Made by a program: the position numbers and the translations under genes. Shown piece after piece: positions 4,329-5,611 of a DNA stretch of 5,611 bases; the first letter of the stretch is position 1, and each line of letters starts with the position of its first letter. The notes under the pieces are model-generated. The model was not told the DNA's origin. It saw nothing but the letters and a program-made list of their open reading frames with translations, and did not search any database. This DNA comes from Bacillota bacterium. GTDB lineage: Bacteria; Bacillota; Sulfobacillia; RBS10-35; JAJYVN01. Where the stretch lies: contig JAKAUG010000150.1 in assembly GCA_021827805.1 (NCBI GenBank), forward strand, positions 1 to 5,611, in the 5' to 3' direction.

Positions 4329-5611
4329 GGCGCTCTTGGCCCGGACCACCAGCAGGAGCTCGCCACCACGCACGTTGTCCCCGGGCACGACGGTCAGGGC
4401 GGTGACCTGGCCGTCGTGCGGGGCGCGGACCACCGTCTCCATCTTCATGGCCTCGATCACGGCCAGCGCATCTCCGCGCTGCACGCGCACACCCCGCTCG
4501 ACGTTCACGCGCAGCACCCGCCCTGGCATGGGGCTGCCGACCTGATCTGGATCGGCGGGATCCGCCACGGGGCGTGCCGTCCCGCCCACGCCCACCGCCT
4601 GATCGATGACCGCCAGCGCCCGAGCGGTGCCGTTGAGTTCAAAGTGCAGGTCCCGCCGCCCATCGCTCCCCGCCTCCCCAATGGCGGCGAGGCGGATGAC
4701 CAGGCGCTTGCCGGGTTCGATGTCCACCTCGACCTCCTCGCCGGGCCGCATCCCGGAGAAGAAGGTCGTCGTGTCCAGGGTGGAGGTGTCCCCAAAGCGC
4801 CGCCGGTGCGCCTCCAGCACCCGGAACGGTTCGGGATAGAGCACCGCGGTCAGCACGTCCCGCAGGTCCAGGGGTCGTCCCTCGCGCTGCTGCAGGTCCT
4901 GCCGCACCGCCTCCAGGTCGACCTCCGGCAGGACCGCCCCCGGGCGCACGGTCAGCGGAGCGCGGCCCTTGAGGACGGCGGCGCAGAGGCGCGGCGGAAA
5001 GGGCCGCAGGGGCTGGCCCATCTCGCCCCCCAGCATCTGCACCACCGACTGCGGGAAGTCCAGGTGCGCCACCCGTTCCTGCCCGTGCGGCGTGGCCAGG
5101 GCCTCCTCGGACAGTTCGGCGGGATCGATCTGCCGCTGGACCAGGAAGAGGGCCAGGTCCCCCACGGCCTTGCTGCTCGGCGTGACCTTGACGATGCGCC
5201 CCAGCAGGCGGTCGACCGCCCGGTAGGCCTCCTGGATCTCCGGCCAGCGGTCCGCCAGGCCGAGCGAGCTGGCCTGGGCGCGCAGGTTCGTGTATTGGCC
5301 GCCGGGCATCTCCGTGCGGTAGACCGCGATCCCTCCGGCTCCAGGGGGCGCCTCAAACGGAACATACAGGGCTCGGCGCCCCGCCCAGCCCGCCGCGGCC
5401 CGGTCGCAGGCCTCCAGATCCAGGCCCGTATCTCGAACCGTGCCCTCCAGGGCCGCGACCACGGCGGTCAGGCTGGGTTGGGAGGAGCCGCCGGCCATGG
5501 AGGCCACCGCGACATCGGCGATCTCCACGCCGGCCCGGGCGGCGGCGAGCAGGGTGGCCACACCCTGCCCCGCGTTGTCGTGGGTGTGCAGGTGCACCGG
5601 CAGCCCCGCCT
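4326..5611 (-). CDS. pyc: Pyruvate carboxylase, C-terminal part (5' end outside the window)
   Basis: About 427 C-terminal residues of a protein usually near 1150 residues long are present; the gene runs off the window edge in frame. In order they show the metal-binding HxH of the carboxyltransferase barrel (HLHTHDNAG, about 5577-5597), the end of the barrel (MAGGSSQPS), MPGGQYTNL, and KVTPSSKAVGDLALFLVQ. The Thr of the last motif (codon near 5183) lies 135 residues after the first His of HxH, the spacing of the active-site Thr known in this family. The conserved C-terminal carboxylase region (GEEVEVDIEPGK, GRRDLHFELNG) follows. Last is the biotin carrier domain with EAMKMET, whose biotinyl Lys (codon 4443-4445) is 38 residues from the end. 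The enzyme makes oxaloacetate from pyruvate and bicarbonate with ATP. Oxaloacetate decarboxylase alpha shares some parts, but the fused layout favours pyc. It faces the GH84 gene, so it is not in that operon. Confidence 0.96.
   Translation of the reverse strand, partial: AGLPVHLHTHDNAGQGVATLLAAARAGVEIADVAVASMAGGSSQPSLTAVVAALEGTVRDTGLDLEACDRAAAGWAGRRALYVPFEAPPGAGGIAVYRTEMPGGQYTNLRAQASSLGLADRWPEIQEAYRAVDRLLGRIVKVTPSSKAVGDLALFLVQRQIDPAELSEEALATPHGQERVAHLDFPQSVVQMLGGEMGQPLRPFPPRLCAAVLKGRAPLTVRPGAVLPEVDLEAVRQDLQQREGRPLDLRDVLTAVLYPEPFRVLEAHRRRFGDTSTLDTTTFFSGMRPGEEVEVDIEPGKRLVIRLAAIGEAGSDGRRDLHFELNGTARALAVIDQAVGVGGTARPVADPADPDQVGSPMPGRVLRVNVERGVRVQRGDALAVIEAMKMETVVRAPHDGQVTALTVVPGDNVRGGELLLVVRAKSA

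Noticed and set aside
2684..4369. 561-codon open frame on the minus strand opposite the GH84 gene
   Set aside because: The translation is Gly/Arg-rich without a known domain, and the opposite strand has clear GH84 motifs in order. Long antisense frames are common in GC-rich DNA.

Overview
The window is very GC-rich, and its real genes have strongly G/C-ending codons. The clearest Shine-Dalgarno sites are AGGAGG or GGAGGAGG. There is a DUF2089 zinc-ribbon regulator beside a SHOCT-like partner, an enoyl reductase that looks like FabL of Bacillus, a Ser-rich lipoprotein glycosidase and a single-chain pyruvate carboxylase. Together these suggest a high-GC bacterium of the Bacillota/Chloroflexota sort (Sulfobacillus- or Thermaerobacter-like lineages are possible). 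The sequence alone does not fix the taxon.

Layout. Positions 1-369 hold no gene I can support, only one imperfect hairpin. On the minus strand (1222 down to 370) lies a two-gene unit: a SHOCT-like/YvlB-N type protein, then a DUF2089 zinc-ribbon plus helix-turn-helix protein. The 76-base gap between them carries an 11-bp hairpin. The 216-base divergent intergenic region (1223-1438) has a perfect 13-bp palindrome over a TTGACA box for the minus unit, followed by two more inverted repeats on the side leading to the plus unit.

On the plus strand (1439-4324) are a MaoC-type hot-dog hydratase/dehydratase, a short-chain reductase with the Y-x6-K active site of FabL-type enoyl-ACP reductases, and a GH84 beta-N-acetylglucosaminidase lipoprotein whose start codon overlaps the reductase stop by 8 bases. 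From 4326 to the window end, on the minus strand, is the C-terminal part of pyruvate carboxylase. It converges on the GH84 gene with one base between the two stop codons.

How the genes may work together. A MaoC dehydratase followed by an enoyl reductase would make the last two steps of a fatty-acid elongation cycle (3-hydroxyacyl to 2-enoyl to saturated acyl). Why a surface GlcNAc-hydrolase is coupled to this pair is unexplained, though envelope remodelling is one possible theme. The divergent zinc-ribbon/HTH regulator could control its own unit or the lipid/envelope unit; this is inference. Pyruvate carboxylase is a separate anaplerotic housekeeping gene. I found no mobile element, CRISPR array, tRNA or rRNA.
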